The notes under the pieces are model-generated. The model did no database searches, was not told where the DNA came from, and was given only the letters and a program-made list of their open reading frames with translations. The translations under genes and the position numbers were made by a program. Below are positions 11,746 to 25,500 of a stretch of DNA of 64,000 nucleotides, in pieces; position 1 is the stretch's first letter, and every line of letters begins with the position of its first letter. The DNA is from Halictus rubicundus (taxonomy: Eukaryota; Arthropoda; Insecta; Hymenoptera; Halictidae): positions 14,303,001-14,367,000 of the forward strand of contig NC_135149.1 of NCBI RefSeq assembly GCF_050948215.1, given 5' to 3'.

Positions 11746-14022
11746 TTCAGTTTCCTAAAAAAATGTAGTCTACATGTAGGTACAATATTATACAATATTA
11801 TTATTATTTTATTGCTTTAAATCGAATAAAGTTTATACAGCATATGCAATACATAAACACTTTGGATACAGTAAACAATACAAACATATAGGGACATGTA
11901 ATTACAGAAACTATGTAAGCAGAAATAAACCTCTATAGAGATTTCAGGAATAAAAAAAAATGTTTAGTGTTCTGTTTTCAGTCCTCTAATAAAATCATTT
12001 TAAATTGAAATACTTTCCTGCTATTTTGTCATTTTGTAAGGTTGGTGTTGAACGTTACCAAACGTCATTTATTATTTTAATGGTTATATTTATTACTACT
12101 TAATGGTGCAGATATTATTTCTTTATGATCAATAAGAAATAGTGAAAGAAAAAGTCTAATACTTTTGCATACTAATGCTTCCAGATTGTATCACATGATA
12201 TGTAGACAGGTGAGGTAGCATGGATATCTACTGCTGGCTAATTGCGACCTCGACTGCTCAATACTCATCGTGTAACTGTTCTTAAAGCACTTACATGTTT
12301 ATAATTGGTTCAATATTACACGGGAACGTGAATGTTTCAAATTCTCGAACTAATATCCCGTAATATCCTAATATCTCCCATTTCAATTCATTAAAATAAT
12401 ACGAACCGCTAAAACTAATCCACCATTGAAGAGTCTGCCAGTTGGTGAATCAGGTTTCTAGAAATTTAATTAAGTTATCGCATTTGCAATTAAACGCATA
12501 ATTCCGGGCTGTGGCCAGGCATTTCGTAAATGGCTGGGCTTTGTGCATATCGTGGGAAATCATAAATCAAATCGATTAATTAATTATTTGTTCTCGGTTT
12601 AAACGAAGAAATTAGTGAGTCGATATATCCGTTTCTCCATCCGCGAGCTCTTAACCCGTTAATAGCTGGTGATGCCACAGTGGTGTCATTTGCGTGCTGA
12701 TCATTAACGACCGCTGACACCACACTACCGTCACTCTAATCACGTAGATGGCAACACATATTGGACATGTGAACGGGATCATCCAATCATTTTCATTGCT
12801 TGCGGATGTAAGAAGAGCATTAAAATTTAACTAATACTCGCAATAACTCTCAGTCGGAATTATTATAAAATATTATACGGCCATATTACATAATCCACGG
12901 TGTATTAACGATGATCTTCAAAAATTCGTTATTGAATTCCACAACCATTTGTAACATGATAAATGTGTTATTAGAACATATCCGAACGTGTGACTAAAAT
13001 TAGTTGTTTCACCGCCAATCACCAACGACCAACTGACTTATCAGTCACTTATCAGTCACTTGTGTCTGGCAGTAAATAAATGACTATAGTTTAACCGTAC
13101 TACGACCGGTCAAATGATAGGTTTAACATTTTTTATTTTACAATTATTGAAATTACAAAGATACTTCGATTAGTGATTATTCATCAGATTTCTTCGTTCA
13201 AGCAGATATTGTTATGAAAATTACGGAGAAATCTAAATGAATTCAGTTTTGTAATTTTTATAGAACAACGTACGGATACCAGTCTATTCCAAGTTTCTTG
13301 AATATCGTGTTATATATTCTAATTTTAAATCACGTCACATGTGCATTTGATTTTATTATCTAAAATACGACATCATAAACGTCACATGTATATGTGATTA
13401 AGAGTTTAAAATAATCTCATAAAAAGATTATGAGATTAAAATAATCCATGAGTACAACCGGAAGAAGACACGATAATTTATTGAAAAAAAAAAATACAAG
13501 AAATAAGAGAAAGACGAGAAAGGAAAAATGCCGGTGGGATACATGTTAACAGCGAACGCAAAAGAGGTGGAAACTGTACTCGTAGTCTGTCGAGCGGTGT
13601 TTAAAGGGTGCTGTTGACTAGCGCAGTCACTTGGTCGTTCGAATCCGGTTTAAGGCAACGTTATCGAGCGTTTTCGCCGTGGAGCGAAGCCCCCGATAGC
13701 GATCGCTGCTAAAAACAATTGAAAACATAAATCCCGGCGAAACGGTGTTCTCAGTTTCATTCAACGCGGGCGCCGTTTCTCCGTTATTTATGCAAATGCG
13801 GACCCCGGAATTTCCATTTTAATCGATGGCACGGTGTCGCACGGAAAAATTTACCGCCCCGAATCGGCCATCTAATCGCCGACAAAATATCCCCGCAATT
13901 GGCCTCTATCGGATTATCCCGCGAGCTATAAATTTCGACGTGGGAAAAAAATCGTCGCTTTTCTCGCCAACGAAACGCGTGACCCACCGTGGTAACCGTG
14001 AAACGAACACAAAAAAATGAGC

Positions 14023-14030
<8 letters not shown>
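11746..14030. other. AT-rich DNA, no gene seen
   Basis: AT-rich to about 13540, then CpG-rich. A 12-base direct repeat containing CTTATCAGTCA occurs twice in tandem near 13035-13058. Near 13620-13645 a TAGCGCAGT word and GTTCGAATCC lie only about 13 bases apart, which is too close to be the A and B boxes of a tRNA. Nothing else is recognised. Confidence 0.5.

Positions 14031-14060
<30 letters not shown>
14031..14060. repeat. (GA)15 microsatellite
   Basis: Fifteen uninterrupted GA units, extended as a purine-rich tract to about 14112. The Glu/Arg-repeat and Leu/Ser-repeat frames across it are artefacts of the tract. Confidence 0.95.
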
Positions 14061-14067
<7 letters not shown>

Positions 14068-14644
14068 CGCGGGGAGGGGGGTAGAGAGGGAGAAGAAAAA
14101 AGAAGAGAAAAAGGTATACGTGTCGCCGAACTGGCCACGATCTGCTACCAGTCTGCAATCAGGGGTTTAACCGTTCTCCCTACACCTCCACCATTTGTTT
14201 GTAGCCCACCCCCGCGCTCCCCTAGTGGGGTAGCCACGGTGAAAACTTGCTTTGAATCGGACCGCGAACTTCCGGGCCGCGCGCACGTGTCACCGTTGCA
14301 ACGTGCAACGCTTTCTGATATTTTGTTGGCTGGTTTCGCAACAACGGGACCTCTTGAGGCACCGCTGCCAGATACACTGAGCCAACGGGCTGTAAACTTT
14401 GTGTTAAATATGCTGGCGCTTTTACCCGCCGGTTTTCCAGCTTCATAATGCTTTCTGAATTTTGTTTGCCCTGGCGGGCGGAAGAGGAATACTTTTGAGA
14501 ACCAGAGATACAAGCTGATGATCTCGTTATCGATTCGCGAGGATGGCGTAATTGTGCAGCGACTCGCGTGTTTGTTCGTGGAAAACTGTCCACGTATGTT
14601 TGTCCGTGTTTGCAGGCAAACTGACATGTCTTAACTGTAATCTT

Positions 14645-14930
14645 CCACGGGTAAACGGAAAATTAATCTGTATGTAGTACGAGTCAATCATATTTCATCC
14701 AGATATTCTTTCTTTTAAGGCGTTGTTACATGATTAGTCTGGCAAGTAAACGTGCGCTATAATAACAGCATTGGAACGTATATAAATATACAAGAAAATT
14801 GAGGTTGCTGTCGTTTTTGGAGAATAAATGTAAAATTCTGCGAGTAGTACGAGTCAATCATATATCACCTACATGTCCTTCCCTTTAATTCTATGCGCTG
14901 TTATATGGTAAATAATTCCATGTTACAGCT
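14645..14930 (+). repeat. Dispersed repeat, copies 2 and 3 in tandem
   Basis: Two units have their cores 170 bases apart: TAGTACGAGTCAATCA is exact at 14675-14690 and again at 14845-14860. Shared words around each core include AAAATT before it, and CTTTTAA/CTTTAA plus G(C/T)TGTTA(C/T)AT after it. The second unit has the leader GAGGTTGCTGTCG...AATAAATG that matches copies 1, 5 and 6. Confidence 0.85.
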
Positions 14931-16739
14931 ACAACATGAGAACATATGCAAATATTTTTCAACCCCTCATTACCATGTGACAGCTGTAGAAATAATGTTT
15001 TGTAAAATGCATAATTTAGAACTTACTCGAGGCGAACAAATATAAGATAGGAAATGGCTTTGAAAATTAATAAATTGATCGCATAGAAAACTAAAGCGAA
15101 ATATTATTCAGGTGTAAAAGTAAATAAAACATTTGAAAAGGCTATGACATACAAAATTATTATTGAAAACAAATATAAGAAAAAGCGATAAGAAACGTTT
15201 CCAGTTTTGTCTAGCAAATTTTAATTTAGGCGTTCAGAATTCCAGAGAATGCCTCGTTAAGCGTTGATTTTGAAAAAAAAAAAAACAAAAAATCGGAGAA
15301 CAGAGTTCAGCGAACCCTGGAAAGTTTTCATGCCTCTGGAGACCTCGATAAACGAGCGCATCAGTTTCTAGCGTTATCGTTAACAGATAATCCGATCCGT
15401 GCTGGTCCTGATTAAAATGCCAAGCGGCCGAGGGGCCGGCCAAAATTCGCAACCGTTGAAAATCGAACGCAATGCCGTCCGATGGGTGGCTCGCAAGCGA
15501 GCAGACTCGCGGCTAATTCGAGTCTGCCCTTTAATTATGGTTCTGCGGCCCACAGGCGCATCACCGACCTCTCCCCCTTCCCTCCTCGCCAGCCTAATTA
15601 GATCAAACGCTCACGACAATTTCATTTGCTCGTGATTCGCCAATTAACGTGGTGCGCGCGATCGTTCTCTACGTGCTTGCGCCTGCCAGTTCACCCCGCT
15701 TCCGGTCATCTTCGCGAGCCCTACCGCTTTGAGAAGTTTCCGACCTTGATTTCCTCCGCACCAATACGCTCGCAGCTTTTGTGGAAAATTAAGTACTCGA
15801 TTTTACGAACCCCCACGACCAAACGCCGCTCGGATAATTGCCGAACGTTTCGAAGATGGCGGGAATGGTAATGGTGCAGCGAAGCTACAGGCTGCTGCAG
15901 AAAAGATGGACCTTGAAGATGTGCTGGTTTAACTCTTCGAGATTGCAATTATACGTAGATGCCAAATTTTGTATTACATTGTTATGAATGCTCACACAAA
16001 GAATTATTACTTTCAATGCACCACTAAAAATTATATAACGGTGACAGATTATAAAATACAGAAATATCTCTCACAGGGATGGATTTGGAACACACGTAAA
16101 TAATAATGAAGTTAATTGTCATCGAACGAAGTACATTCGCAATTTTGAAATTCATGTCTTGAACGATGCGACGAAATGAAGTCGACACTTTCGTGGTCGG
16201 TTGTAATCGATAATGTACAACAATGACTTAAGTATTCCTCCCGTAGCAACTGTAGCTGCTAGCTTACTCTGATAGACGAATGAGAATGTAATGGGATTGC
16301 AGCGCACGAAAGCTCACGAACTAATTTAAGTTTAACAGACAATGTATATATACTACCAGGCAACATTTCCAATACGATATCTCAAACGTCACACGCTCTC
16401 GTATTACACCAGGCAAACTCGCACCGGTCACGATTCATCAGTCCCAGCAAAATAAATTCGATTCGCACCATCGCGGTTGGCGTTCAAACAAACAAAGACT
16501 GAACTTCGTCAGTCAACTGCGAAAGCACTGGAGAATCTGTCCCGTTCGTTTTCGCATTTTCGGAATTCAGAATATTAAAATCTAACTGTGTCCAACTATT
16601 AAAGAATTACAGAAATAATTGGAAAAGACTTTTTTTATATACAGTTGATATTATTTATGTTTTGACTCAAATTTCATTTTATAAGATTTTGTATTAAACA
16701 TTTTATTCGGAAATTGAAAACAGCTTCCGTTGATATTCC
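14931..16739. other. Intergenic or intronic DNA, no gene seen
   Basis: AT-rich with a CpG-richer section at 15230-15950. Overlapping frames of 70-80 codons there are not supported by splice or start signals. No transposon ends or RNA genes are seen. Confidence 0.5.
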
Positions 16740-17140
16740 TGTATTTTACAATAAACCTTATCTATTTCTAAGTAATACAAATCAATCTCGTTCTATACAC
16801 ACATTCTTTGTATTAAGTTTATTTGCTGTTACATATTGCATAATTATATGCTACAACAACAGCATTGGGGTTACTGAAGTCTTCGACGAATAAATGGAAA
16901 ATTATTCCGTAAGTAGTACAAGTCAATTATATCTTACGCACATATGTTTTCTTTTTACTGCATGTGTTGTTATATGATAACTCTGGTAAATGAATGTATA
17001 CTATAATATACTTGAATAAGAAAACCAAGGTTACCGTAGTCTTCGACGAATAAATTGATAATTCATCTGGAAGTAGTACGAATCAATCATATCTGATCTA
17101 CATATGTACCCTGTTTCTTAAGCTTGCATGCTATTATACT
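16740..17140 (+). repeat. Dispersed repeat, copies 4-6 in tandem
   Basis: Three units occur in a row with cores at 16773 (diverged, TAATACAAATCAATC), 16914 (TAGTACAAGTCAATTA) and 17074 (TAGTACGAATCAATCA), spaced 141 and 160 bases. Units 5 and 6 share the leader GTCTTCGACGAATAAAT exactly, and both are followed by ACATATGT. This is the clearest place to read the unit length, about 160 bp. Confidence 0.85.
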
Positions 17141-19319
17141 TTTTGAGTTTGAATTTTGAATTTCATTTATTACAAAAGAGCTGAGTGTGCTAACGCATGC
17201 TCTGCACACTGTAGTCATCGAGTGCAACATTTTTGTGCAGTATTTGATCAGCCTGCGCCCAGTGTTCTCCAACGCAGACAGCAGAGCCGTCGTCGACGCG
17301 GTTGCACAAATCCGACCAAACACAAAAGGTTGAGCTTCTCAAAAGCCGGTCACGTCGCGAGAGTTGCCGAAATATTGTCAATTCAATTTATCTTGGTTTT
17401 TATTTTGTTGCGAGAGGTGCGCGCGCTCTCCCGACCGGGGCGAAATAGAACGATAATCTTCGCAGATTTAGCGACGAGAACGGGGCGGAATAAAAAACCG
17501 CGTGCACGGGCAAAACAAACGGCGGTGAAACGCGGACAAAAAGCTCGTAACGCTGCTTGCACGGACTTTTGATTGGGACGAGGCTCGCGACCGTATGCGT
17601 GGGTGGGCGAGAGCGCCGGGGTTCAGTTTTCCATTAGCTGTAAACCGCATTGTTCGACGACCTCGATATTCCCGTTAAACGCAATAGAAACTTAATGGCG
17701 CCCACAGGTATTAAAATGCAATCGAACGAATTGAAACCTGGTCTTTAAACCGATCCCTGATTTAGTGGGCCGCGGTTGTTTTACTGCCCCGCGATATGCT
17801 CTCAGCTCGACCGTATAAATTCGAACGTCTGTTGACCTTGTTAAGCCCGCCGCCGTTCGTAAGTACCCGGGGACACTTAGGCTTTCCTCGTAAAGTATGG
17901 AATAAAATGGTTATTCGAAACAAATATTTCTGACAAAGCAACTGCACGCCGTCGTTGCGGTTTTGTATCGGCATGCAGTATTAACTTAGTGCTCCCCAGA
18001 AATTTTATACCTCTTGCCGGAGAATCGTTCATTTTATGCCTCGAGATACACACAAGTGGTATTAATCAAAATTATTGGCTACTCGCACTGTTCTGTTTTA
18101 CTCGTTTATATGCAATGTAATTCATATTTTATTAACGCGATTACCGTAAAAATGATTATACCATAATTCGTAGCAATTTTCACATTACTAAATTTGTTTG
18201 CATTGAATAAATTGTACATTTGAGTATGGTAAGAAAATCCAGATATAGGAAGCACAAATACTAGAAAAAAATCAAACTAAAAAGAATTACAAAAGAATAA
18301 AGATTATAGCAGCATTAAAAGAAATTATAGGAATTATGAACAAAATGTTATTATTTATTAAGGAGAAAATATAAAGTAAATTTTTAAGTGTGGAACAACT
18401 TAGGTCATCGTAGAAACGCAACCACTATTTTCTACTTGTACCGTCGAGAAGATAAAATGTCTTCTCGGAATTTTTGATGTGAGACGTCTCATAGTGATGT
18501 CTTATAGTTGGAATATCTCGAAGCGTTGATAATTGGAAAACTTAGTTTGTAATATGATCTTAACAGAGTCGAGGATCGTTGGAGTATATGACGGAAAAGT
18601 GGAAACACACGCTAGTATCCTGTAATCGGGCCGACGTTCCCCGGAGTTCGGATATCGAGTAACTATACATCTGTGGTATTGAGCCATCCTGGATTCGTGG
18701 CAAATGAGATAGAAAGTTAGACCAACCTGCAGAAGTTAGGGAGCCGTCCAGGAATTCAAGTTCAAAGGGTCCCTCTCACGATTACTACCGGCGGTAGCTT
18801 AGAGAAATCGATTTTCGACGTCCAATCTTATTACGCTGGCTTATGGTTGTAGTAAACACGTTTCTAACAAGTGCTGCGAACGATTAACTCGGCGTCTTAA
18901 GAGGACACCGAACACAGGCGTCTACCAGCAACGATAACATCCATTCAATTTATATTTTCTGTATTCTAATTTTTAATGAGTCACATGAATATGCGTGATC
19001 GTTGCATGATTATGTAAACGAGACTGTACGTTATGCAAGAACTCTATACAGTTAGTTTTAATTAAATTCAGTAGCCTCTTGCATTATCGAATGTTGTGTT
19101 AGCATGAAATGTCATAGTTCAAATGAGTTGAATGAAAAGATCATAGTCAAATGAAACATTTTAAACAAATACGAACAGAAAGGTAGGAAAGAAAATTAAT
19201 ACGACTTATGTAGGAGGCGTGATGTTTAACAATATTGTGTGTTGATGTAAACAATATTAACAATATTTAACACCTACGATGATCGTCCCTTTCATTAGGA
19301 ATTCAGTGACTGTAATTAT
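17141..19319. other. Intergenic or intronic DNA, no gene seen
   Basis: A CpG-rich block at 17240-17900 grades into AT-rich DNA. A 138-codon frame in the CpG-rich block is Arg/Lys-rich with no recognisable domain and is overlapped by frames on the other strand, so it is discounted. Confidence 0.5.
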
Positions 19320-19368
19320 TCAAGGTCATTCAAGGTCAAGCTGTTTAAAAAAATTAAGGTGACCTTGA
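19320..19368. promoter_or_regulatory. Cluster of three TCAAGGTCA nuclear-receptor sites
   Basis: The 9-mer TCAAGGTCA occurs exactly at 19320-19328 and 19330-19338 on the + strand, and at 19360-19368 on the minus strand. TCAAGGTCA is the extended half-site bound by monomeric nuclear receptors of the FTZ-F1/SF-1 and ERR types (established knowledge). Three exact copies in 49 bp are very unlikely by chance, so an enhancer or silencer is plausible. The target gene is unknown; no promoter is visible nearby. Binding and activity are inference. Confidence 0.5.
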
Positions 19369-22149
19369 GATCTCTAAAGAAAAAAATAACCATGCCGGTG
19401 CTCTAAAGGTTAAATGCAAGAGAGAAGAGCAAAAATATTCCCGAAGACGTTAGAAGACGCAAACGCGGAATGAAAACAACTGTTTCCTTCGACCTCAATC
19501 ACGTTTCCCCAATGATCCTTAATCTCGACCGGAACAAAATGTCCAGACTGCTTCCGCTCGCCTTCATGATCGTGTTTCTTGGAATCCGCGTTGCGTCGGT
19601 GTCAGGCTAATTGAAACGAATCGCAGCCGCGGGAACGCTGGGACATCCTCGTTCAGAGTTTTCCGCGCGAGGAACAAATCATTATGCGATTCAGCTCCCC
19701 GGACAATGGTCGTCGAGTTTCGTCGCGGGTAAATTATTGGCGCGATAATTAGACCAGGCCCTCGGAGCTCAATGGCGTGCACCGCTGTTTCTCCGGTAAC
19801 AACAGCTTTTAACTTTTCCTGCCTGATGCCCGCATCTAGAGAAATCGAGTAACTAACTTGGATGAAGCGGCGAAACCTCTCGGCGAAACAGGCGGTTTCG
19901 CAGATTGTATTTGACCAACTTTCTGCAGCAAGAACACTGCCAAATGACTGTTTGTCTTCGGTAAGTTGCAGCCCTTTGTATCTAGTCGAGCCGCTGCCTA
20001 CATGAGCTCTCGAGTTCCTCTGAACTTCACCGCTTCGGGCATCACTTTTCAGATGATAAATAGAATGGGGTCTGTTCTTGATCACTGTTGCGCAATTAAT
20101 ATTTTAACCCTTTTCCTTAGGATAACCTGTCTGAATCTTCATTTCAGACATAATCTGTGGAATACGAATGTTCATTTCGTTCAGCACGAAAGCAAATTCT
20201 GTTAATGTTTAAGCAGTAAAGCGATTGTAGATCAACATTGAATGCTTTTCCTCTGAATCTAGGAAATTATAGAAGGCAGAAATGTTCTTATTGTTGCAGA
20301 CGTGAAGAAAATTGTAATGCAAGGGGTTCACACTCAAGTCAGAAGTAGATCGAGACGTTCACTGGTCAGACGCATAGAGATCAAGAGTTGGATTTAATAT
20401 GGCAGTTGTTAGAACGTTTCTATCTATATAAATATTTGGAATAACCTACTATGAAAGTCTTGTCTGAAAGTTTAAAAGCAATTAATCAAAATTATGAGAA
20501 AACGAGTTGGTACATTTTTTACTGTAAACAAGGACATTAATCTGTCATGAATCGAGCCTTTTTATATTGTCTCATAAAAATAACCACCATTAGTAATCAA
20601 CCACAAATAAATTTCAAGCATTCCATTAGTAGATGCAAAATTTCCTGAATTAAGAAAACACCTTTTCAAAACTTGATGAATCAAATTCACGAAATAAAGA
20701 GTACTTGAGAGTTGTCTTTAACATTTTGATGAGAAAAGTGTCGAATGTTTATCCAGGTGTTCACATTCGGCTTATTAACAAATTATTATTTGTCTAGCTA
20801 ATATGTGTAACCTAAACTTTTGGGTAATATAGTATAATCTGGTTCTGAAAGTGGCATGATGCATTTATGGGGTTAGACGTTCGTTACGAGACCTGCTTCT
20901 GGTCATTCAAATGAACTTGGCTCCATATTTCGTAACCGCAAAGACGAGTGGGGGCGCTCGCCTAATCAGATAACCAGAATGGGAGTTGCATTTGAGTTAC
21001 AACTCGGCTGAAACATAGATATGCATAAGTCAGTGCAATCCAATGCATTTCGTCAGGCAAGTAGAATTTAGAACAGGCTATAATGACATAAGTAGTAGTC
21101 CGGCAGATAGCATCGTCCTACAAGTAGCATGAGGTCCGTACATTGTTGGCGGAGCACCATGAATCCTGCATCAGGCTAGACAAGCAATGCGAGAGTCTTA
21201 TCAGATAAGTGGAATGGGTTCATGCCTGGTCAGTCAAGTAGAAGGAATACAAATTAATGTGTGCACCGGGCTCCCCATTAACCTTTACGCGAAGTGAACA
21301 GGCTAAATCATTAACTAAACGGCGAATTAAAAAATTGTAGAATTAGATCATATTTACAATATAAAAATTGTATCTATAATATCAACTTTATACATTTGTG
21401 CGTTTCATTTGCACTTAACATTGGAACTATCGGATGAATCAAAATTGTTTCCGATTTTTGCCGTAACGGTTGTTAAAATTATAAAAATGGTTTCATGAAT
21501 TAACTTCTTCGTTCAAGCATATATTATTGCAAGTGTCTCTAAGTTGCTAAAAGGCGGACCGACGTAAGAACGAAATAAGAAGGATGCGACGGAACGAAAT
21601 GACATAGATTTATGGACAAACTTCTCTGTCAATGTCGCGGTGGCGCCCACACCGACACACGGTCCAGCAGAGGCTATCGTTTGATCAAGATTAATGACAA
21701 TATCCCAGTACCCTAGTAATTTCAGGCATCGAGTCAAGTTGACGCGCGCGGTGCACGAGCCTTGTTTTGCTTACAGTACATTTATTCAACATTAGTTATA
21801 CGCGATTTAACTTGGCCCTCTCTCCCACCATCCGCCCTCCCCTACGGCCTCATCTACGGATAGCTGCCGTTGGCCAAATTCACCCCTGTCAGCCGTGTCA
21901 CGCTGATTTCCCTACTTTTACGTGATTTATAACAATACCATCATCAGCAGGAAGCGACCATGCTCTAAGTAAAGTGGCGACAATGTTTCTTGGTTGGCAC
22001 GTTCGATAGATAGTGTCCTTCACTGTCCAACTTCCGCGGGAAAATTGAGAAATAAGCTCCGTATCGGAGGAAATTGGCGACCAGAGACACCATTATAACT
22101 GGTTTTCTCTGTTTAACGGTAACATTAACGTCGAGAGGAACCATGAAGG
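19369..22149. other. Intergenic or intronic DNA, degenerate short repeats
   Basis: A 173-codon minus-strand frame (19564-20085) shows no domain and no splice context and is discounted. Between about 20870 and 21250, related words recur irregularly (ATCAGATAA...AGAATGGG or GGAATGGG; GTCAGGCAAGTAGAA and GTCAGTCAAGTAGAA), which suggests an old, decayed tandem array. No gene is recognised. Confidence 0.4.
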
Positions 22150-22212
22150 TTTTGCAAATCAAATTCACCTTTTTACAAATCAATTTCACTCTTTTGTAAA
22201 CCAAATTCATCT
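22150..22212. repeat. 21-bp tandem repeat, three units
   Basis: Three units of 21 bases built on CAAATCAAATTCAC with a T-rich spacer; offsets between CAAATCAAATTC, CAAATCAATTTC and TAAACCAAATTC are 21 bases each. Because 21 is a multiple of three, one minus-strand frame repeats a seven-residue motif. Nothing else suggests that the frame is translated. Confidence 0.75.
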
Positions 22213-25200
22213 TGTGGGTGACCTGGGATGTGAAATTATACAATTTTGCATTGGAGGATCGCGAAATAAGCAATTTCGAAAATCTAATATTTGTACATTG
22301 TTGACGAAAATTGGTATTTCAGAAAAGTTTCGCTGGTTATTTTCTTTTCGCAGGCCGTATTTTCTCCCACGCACGGTTTCATCTGACAGTTTATTCTCTC
22401 AGCTGAGAATTTAAAGCAAGAAAGAGGAATTTATGTTGGTGTATCCGAGTTATGTTTGCGTGGCGCGATATTGCCGCTTTGCGTTGCCTTCAGGGATTTA
22501 GAAGTTACGATTATCATGGAAATGGTTTTTCAACGATGCTTGTTAAGGAGAATATGGTTCATTTTCACTTCTCCGTGCAATATTCATTGATTCTCATTTA
22601 TACGGTATTTTATCGATGAGAACGGAGGGTACATCGGAAAATTCAGCCGGTGAATTCGTTTCTCTTTTATTTGGAATTCTATCTCGATATTTGACCGAAA
22701 ACACTCTTGCCTGGAGAACAATGAACAATGCACCGTTCTTTCGGACTCGTTTTGGAACAGCACGACCCGTTACAGCCGCGGCAATTTACGATGTAAAACG
22801 GGCAGACGACGGTTGTTTTTGCAGAGAAGCGTAATTTTGCATAAATGGTAGAGGAAGAAGCGGTTACAAAAATAGGGATGAAGGCTCCGCAACGCGCGGT
22901 TTCCGCTTTGCAGGCTTCACCAGAATATGCACAATAATCGTGGATGTATTTCGTACAACGGAATAATAAAATTTCATTCGAAATGAAGGATTCATGGGAG
23001 AGAAACTTTGACGAGAAACTGTCGAAGGTTGTCTAAAGCCAACGGACGTTCTGAAAGTTTCGCAGGCATAGAAAGTTGGTCGTCGAATGTGTTTCAAAGG
23101 CTTTTAATACCGCGTGAAATGATTATGTAGCCACAAAGTGTGCGAACAGGGATAATAATAATTAACACTTTAATAGCATGTCACGGGAACTTCGACTTCG
23201 ATGAATCCCGCCGTCACTGCGAAGTTTCAAAATTCTTCCCGTAAAGGATGCTTCAAAGACAGGCTCGTGTCAAAAGAGATCTAAATTACATTCCATTACA
23301 CTCGAAGGGACTCTGGTAACAATGGTTTCTATTTTCGCACCCTTTATGCGGAAGCATACAGCAAAAGTTACTGTCTTCGCATTAAAACATGTGTAAATTA
23401 ATTTCTAGAAACATAGTTTATTGTTTTATTTCCCTTTTCGAATCTGCGATTGTCTATTACAGTGGCTGATCTAATTATTAGAGCCATGTTGTCATTTTAA
23501 AGATCAAGGCAAAACACTACTAATATAAGCATATGCCCTTAAGCAGTAGAATAAGAAATTGTGTGGTCAGACCTACTATCAAGACTGTAATTACTGAAAG
23601 CGAATAACAGTTTCATAAATAATTACATATCTGATCCATGCAGGTATCTATAAACAGTTGAGTAGCGTAGTTTATGAATTTCTGTGTTACTTAATATGTT
23701 CACTGCAAATATGTGACTAACAGATTATAATTACAAATCATTCTACGATATTTATTGAACCTATGATATTTCTTTCTTAATTTTTCATCATACTTGATAA
23801 TTTCATACTTTAACTATGAAATTTTCCAAACAGAGTTGTACTAGCAAACATATTAATACATTAACTTCCATGTTGGTCACGTGACAGTAATCTTCGACCA
23901 GAAACTCAACCTGGAATTTTATTATGATTTGTTGAACGCGAAAGGATTAAATCAGAACACGCTGTGATCAATTTTAACGTTCTAGTTTCAGTCTCATTAA
24001 TTAAATTCCTTTAATTTTGTGGCATTGTTTCAAGCGTATGGTGTACTCGGCACTCGACGAGCTAAATGAGTTGCCAATTTCATAGAAGCCTACGAGCACA
24101 TGAACGCCGCTGCACAATGGTTCTGAAGCACTAGAACGAGATCTGCTGTGTTTGCCTGTGAAGTAGAATAGGATTGTCCTTGACTAAATCCACGGAAAAA
24201 TAGTGAGATTTGCTGATTGTTAAGCTAGTAGAATAGGTCCACGCATGTTCGAACATACAAGCGGCGCGAGTCCACGGTACATACAAATAGCGAGAGCCCG
24301 CACTGCCATGGTGGGGGGGGGGGGGTTAGGTATCTATTTTGTCCCGACAAATATTGGTTGCAATTTAAACAATCTGAAATCGCGCTAACTTTTTGCCGTG
24401 GTGCGACTCGCTGCCAATAGTCAACGAAATCGCAACCCTCCGCTCTTCGCGTTGCTAGGTGAATCGATAACTTGTCACGTGAAACAATTACCGGGAAACC
24501 TTTCGGCGGTGCACACCAGTCAGCTACAATTTGAATCCGCTCCCTACGGTAGCGTTCTCTGTCCGGTGGTTGGATAAACTTTATCAAAGCCACTGCAACT
24601 TTGACGTCACGTATTCGATTGTAAACTTCGATGGAAGCATCAACGAACACACCCGGACCGGCTCGGCAACGACTTCGAACGGCAATTATTGAAACCACGA
24701 CGAATTCTCTAATCAACCAGCCACTAGAAAGTTCCGAGAAAATTAATAATATTGGAGGCAGAGCCGTGCCAACTTTGGTGCCTACAGTTAATTAAATCAA
24801 ACCCTGCTATTAGGTCCGATTCTTTAGGGGTTGAGAGATTATTCGAAACGGGGGTTGCAAACGATTAACTAGAAACCGAAATGCCATTTATGGCGTTTGC
24901 TTTGTATAATGTAAGTGAACGTCTCTATTGAAAAATTTGATTTTGTTTCTCAATAAAAAATTTGTTAAATACCAAAGTCACTTCTTTCATTATTCTGGTG
25001 TTCACAAAGTAACCTACGAAAGTATACTATAGTTAGAGTTTAGGGTTGCTGAAAAATAAGTAATTCTTTCCTGGAATTATTTCTGTGTGGCGACATTAAT
25101 ATTCATAAATAATATTTCTGTGATAATTGTCTGTTATAATTATTCCTAAGCTTGGCATGTTAGATGGTTTTAATAATTATGGACCTGATTCAACCTTTAC

Positions 25201-25458
25201 CGGGGCAAAGGGATTAACCAAGATCGTTTAGCAAGTGCATGAATCTGTGAATATAGTATATTATACGGTTCGATGAGTCTGAACAAATTTACTAGTGCAC
25301 CTTTATAGAAAATTAAAATGGAATTACTTCCGTCGTCTAACAATTTTCGAGTTGATATGGATTTATTTTACTTAGGAGTCATAAAGTAATGGAAACAGCA
25401 ATAACACGTTGGTCAAGCCCTCGGTTGTCACAAACTGCATACATAAAAATATTCATAT
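22213..25458. other. Intergenic or intronic DNA, no gene seen
   Basis: Mostly AT-rich. A run of 13 G residues lies at 24313-24325. A 163-codon minus-strand frame (24225-24716) runs over that run and encodes a Pro stretch from it; it has no recognisable domain and is discounted. No transposon ends are seen. Confidence 0.5.
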
Positions 25459-25500
25459 TTCTTCTTCTTCCGCTTTCTTCTTCTTCTTCTTCTTTTTCTT
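25459..25500. repeat. (TTC)n microsatellite
   Basis: Interrupted TTC trinucleotides; the opposite strand reads as a Glu run within a spurious 63-codon frame. Confidence 0.9.

Noticed and set aside
13615..13650. tRNA-like A-box and B-box words
   Set aside because: The boxes are about 13 bases apart instead of about 40, and no cloverleaf can be drawn.
19564..20085. 173-codon minus-strand open frame
   Set aside because: No domain, signal or splice context; a frame of this length is expected about once by chance in 64 kb searched in six frames.
24225..24716. 163-codon minus-strand frame with a Pro run
   Set aside because: The Pro run is the 13-G tract read in reverse; no domain or splice support.
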